From: Bacteroidales bacterium
GTDB taxonomy: Bacteria; Bacteroidota; Bacteroidia; Bacteroidales; UBA7960
Length of the DNA: 8,678 nt
NCBI GenBank assembly: GCA_007122745.1
Contig: SKTA01000002.1
Location: 1-8,678, forward strand
Reading direction: 5' to 3'
Each line of letters begins with the position of its first letter. Positions within the stretch are counted from its first letter, which is position 1. Shown here one piece after another: positions 8,101-8,678 of the stretch. Position numbers and translations under genes: made by a program. The notes below the pieces were generated by a model, which was not told the DNA's origin, did no database searches, and saw only the letters and a program-made list of their open reading frames with translations.

Positions 8101-8418
8101 CGCCCTATCAGCCTGACCCACGATCCATTCATTATTTGGAACGGAGAAACCCTCATTTTCCCAATCCTTGATTATTTGGGCCATCATCCCTTCGGGTGTC
8201 TTGTTCACGGTTTGTTGGCCAAATTCAATGATGTTGCTGAGCTCCTTGATAATCCGCTCCTTCATTTCGGCGGCAGCCGCATTGGTAAACGTAATCGCAA
8301 GGATGTTTTTTACAGCTTCCGTATCCCTGAGTACAATTTTCAGGTATTCCTTTACCAGGGTAAATGTTTTACCGCTTCCTGCAGATGATTTGTAGACAAG
8401 AAAATTTCCTTTGACCAT
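5191..8418 (-). CDS. AddA/RecB-like UvrD-family helicase with C-terminal PD-(D/E)XK nuclease domain
   Basis: This is a superfamily 1A helicase fused to a RecB-type nuclease, expected to process broken DNA ends for recombination. With the ATG at 8418 it is 1075 residues. The Walker A loop SSAGSGKT is at about 11-18, and motif Ia reads TFTNAAAAEMKERI, close to AddA. Motif II is DEFQDT (404-409), and motif III is VGDGKQAIYRFR (434-445). Later motifs are DNWRS (485-489), MTIHKSKGLQFP (760-771) and YVAFTRP (839-845). The nuclease has H945 (GNLLHRAMEE), probably E1004, D1018 (RPDRVVF), then D1031 and K1033 (IDYKTG). These mirror the RecB catalytic set, so both activities look intact. An in-frame GTG at 8427 would add three residues, but MVKGNFLVYKSSAGSGKT from the ATG is the more natural start. 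No AddB-type partner is next to it in the window. The gene ends with TAA. Confidence 0.92.
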   Translation of the reverse strand: MVKGNFLVYKSSAGSGKTFTLVKEYLKIVLRDTEAVKNILAITFTNAAAAEMKERIIKELSNIIEFGQQTVNKTPEGMMAQIIKDWENEGFSVPNNEWIVGQADRARKKILHQYADFSVSTIDSFMHRVVRTFAFDLDLPMRFEVELDTESLLRLAVDKLISSVGADRKLTQLLVTYILNQTDEEKDIRLENLIVEMAKTLTDEESAPYIRKIKGLNTEDFEEIAKTLKQSIATFEQKIENEATEAMALITRNGLVASDFYYTTKGIFGYFKQLAAGNVREKIHPNKSVLKAIEQNQWNSKKICSEAKTKMDSIQGELERHYNAIQSLSTSDFGKYLTHKAVLSNIYPVAVLNQVELLLEEIKTDNVLLHISDFNKRIAGIVREEPVPFIYERLGERYRHYMIDEFQDTSALQWENLLPLLVNGLATGDKSLIVGDGKQAIYRFRNGDVEQFANLPKLGKEIQSVSKPEWEASLNHSCKINVLEDNWRSAKAIVTFNNDFFGFTQKHLANYIQPIYDDLEQNPVKKDLSGYVEVTFREEEEWIPADEQMLEQVLDAINRCHEAGHPYSDITVLCRKHKEGSMLARGLLSHDIPVISAESLLLSQAKEVNFFLSIIRLLDNPFDKIAAVEMLEYLLSNNFINNPDNLHGCLTTTGISQNRHKKPENPLLASIENLLRKNGIDFAFDRFLHQNIYDTCETILRRFFSGQESLNPFVSFFMDAIFDYESGQMLSYADFLSWWEEKGKSYSVVVPEGVNAAQVMTIHKSKGLQFPIVIHPFADQAVKQPTKAGFWIQGEEAEIPALPATWLKMTKGSLEGTPFQPTIDEELEKSFLDLINTTYVAFTRPSQKLFVFFQKEKRKPKNSIGTLLQEHLEEKGMWQENRFTYSFGLFEEARDKTDESPEAASSFKKLISNPWTKKMRMRSHNIERGILFNRHDALERGNLLHRAMEEIRSTEDVDPVLQNMLDKGEITGEIKTEWTGKINAMIRHPEVEACFKPGVTIKTEPGLFDQNGSFFRPDRVVFLDNECVVIDYKTGMVYDHHRQQMNTYAYLLKSIGYPKIRKIILYLDQGKSETV

Positions 8419-8525
8419 ACGAAGCACTTTCTGCTAATTTACACAAGCATTCTGAATGAAGCAACAATGGATTAAAAAAAAGTTATGATAGGTGTTTTAT
8501 GGTGCTTTTTGGGTTTTTAAAGACC

Positions 8526-8543
8526 ATGATAATATCTTATCAT
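8526..8543. repeat. 7-bp perfect inverted repeat next to the candidate helicase promoter
   Basis: ATGATAA (8526-8532) and TTATCAT (8537-8543) are exact reverse complements with a 4-base spacer. A related half-site, TTATGATA, occurs at 8483-8490. The repeat begins about two bases past the start site predicted from the -7 element at 8552-8559, so it could be an operator or a stem-loop at the 5' end of the transcript. The stem is AT-rich and not followed by a T run. Confidence 0.4.
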
Positions 8544-8551
8544 AAACGCTA

Positions 8552-8559
8552 CAAAAATA
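8552..8559 (-). promoter_or_regulatory. Candidate Bacteroidota -7 promoter element for the helicase gene
   Basis: On the minus strand this reads TATTTTTG, an exact match to the TAnnTTTG -7 consensus of Bacteroidota housekeeping promoters. Transcription would start near 8545, giving a leader of about 125 bases before the ATG at 8418. No TTTG-like -33 box is found 19-21 bases upstream, which weakens the call. A second candidate closer to the gene is TTGTTG (8467 to 8462) with 20 bases to TAAATTAG (8441 to 8434), one mismatch in the -7 box. It would leave a leader of only about 10 bases. Confidence 0.3.
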
Positions 8560-8678
8560 AGATAAACTGTGTTAAGTGTCATTTATAAACATAACAAAAA
8601 ATATATAAAAACTTAAAAATAAGAAACATAATAAATATAAAAACACTACATGTGTTCATTTGTGAATTTAGAACGACT

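Noticed and set aside
8579..8659. A 26-codon minus-strand ORF encoding a hydrophobic, Phe/Ile-rich peptide
   Set aside because: It lies in very AT-rich DNA where such hydrophobic translations arise by chance, and it has no promoter or recognisable family.

Overview
The window appears to come from an anaerobic or facultative member of the Bacteroidota. The evidence is indirect. The coding DNA has moderate GC, the gaps between genes are very AT-rich, and no gene start has a convincing Shine-Dalgarno sequence. One exact Bacteroidota-type -7 element (TAnnTTTG) is visible. The RecB/AddA-like helicase-nuclease starts in the style I associate with that phylum. No rRNA or other marker gene is present, so finer placement is not supported.

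All four clear genes lie on the minus strand. Three of them (4829 down to 346) form one likely operon in the order nuoE-like, nuoF-like, formate dehydrogenase catalytic subunit. The first two overlap by 4 bases (ATGA), and the third follows after 69 bases. Together they encode a soluble, cytoplasmic, NAD-linked formate dehydrogenase. Formate would be oxidised (or CO2 reduced) at a Mo- or W-bis-pterin centre with a cysteine ligand. Electrons would pass along Fe-S clusters to FMN in the NuoF-like subunit and on to NAD+/NADH. The catalytic subunit has a NuoG-like N-terminus, but the cysteines of its His/Cys [4Fe-4S] cluster are absent. I see no maturation gene (fdhD), formate transporter or membrane subunit here.

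Upstream of this operon, across a 361-base gap, is a large UvrD-family helicase with a C-terminal PD-(D/E)XK nuclease domain (8418 down to 5191). It is an AddA/RecB-type DNA end-processing enzyme for double-strand break repair. Its usual AddB-type partner is not in the window.

The non-coding parts are structured. The left flank (1-345) holds a 9-bp inverted repeat, a hexamer tandem repeat and a striking heptamer tandem repeat just past the formate dehydrogenase stop codon. The 4830-5190 gap holds three inverted repeats and a period-8 repeat that look like decayed dispersed repeats or operators. Upstream of the helicase, a -7 promoter element sits just before a perfect 7-bp inverted repeat. 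I found no CRISPR array, tRNA, intact mobile element or clearly new multi-gene system.
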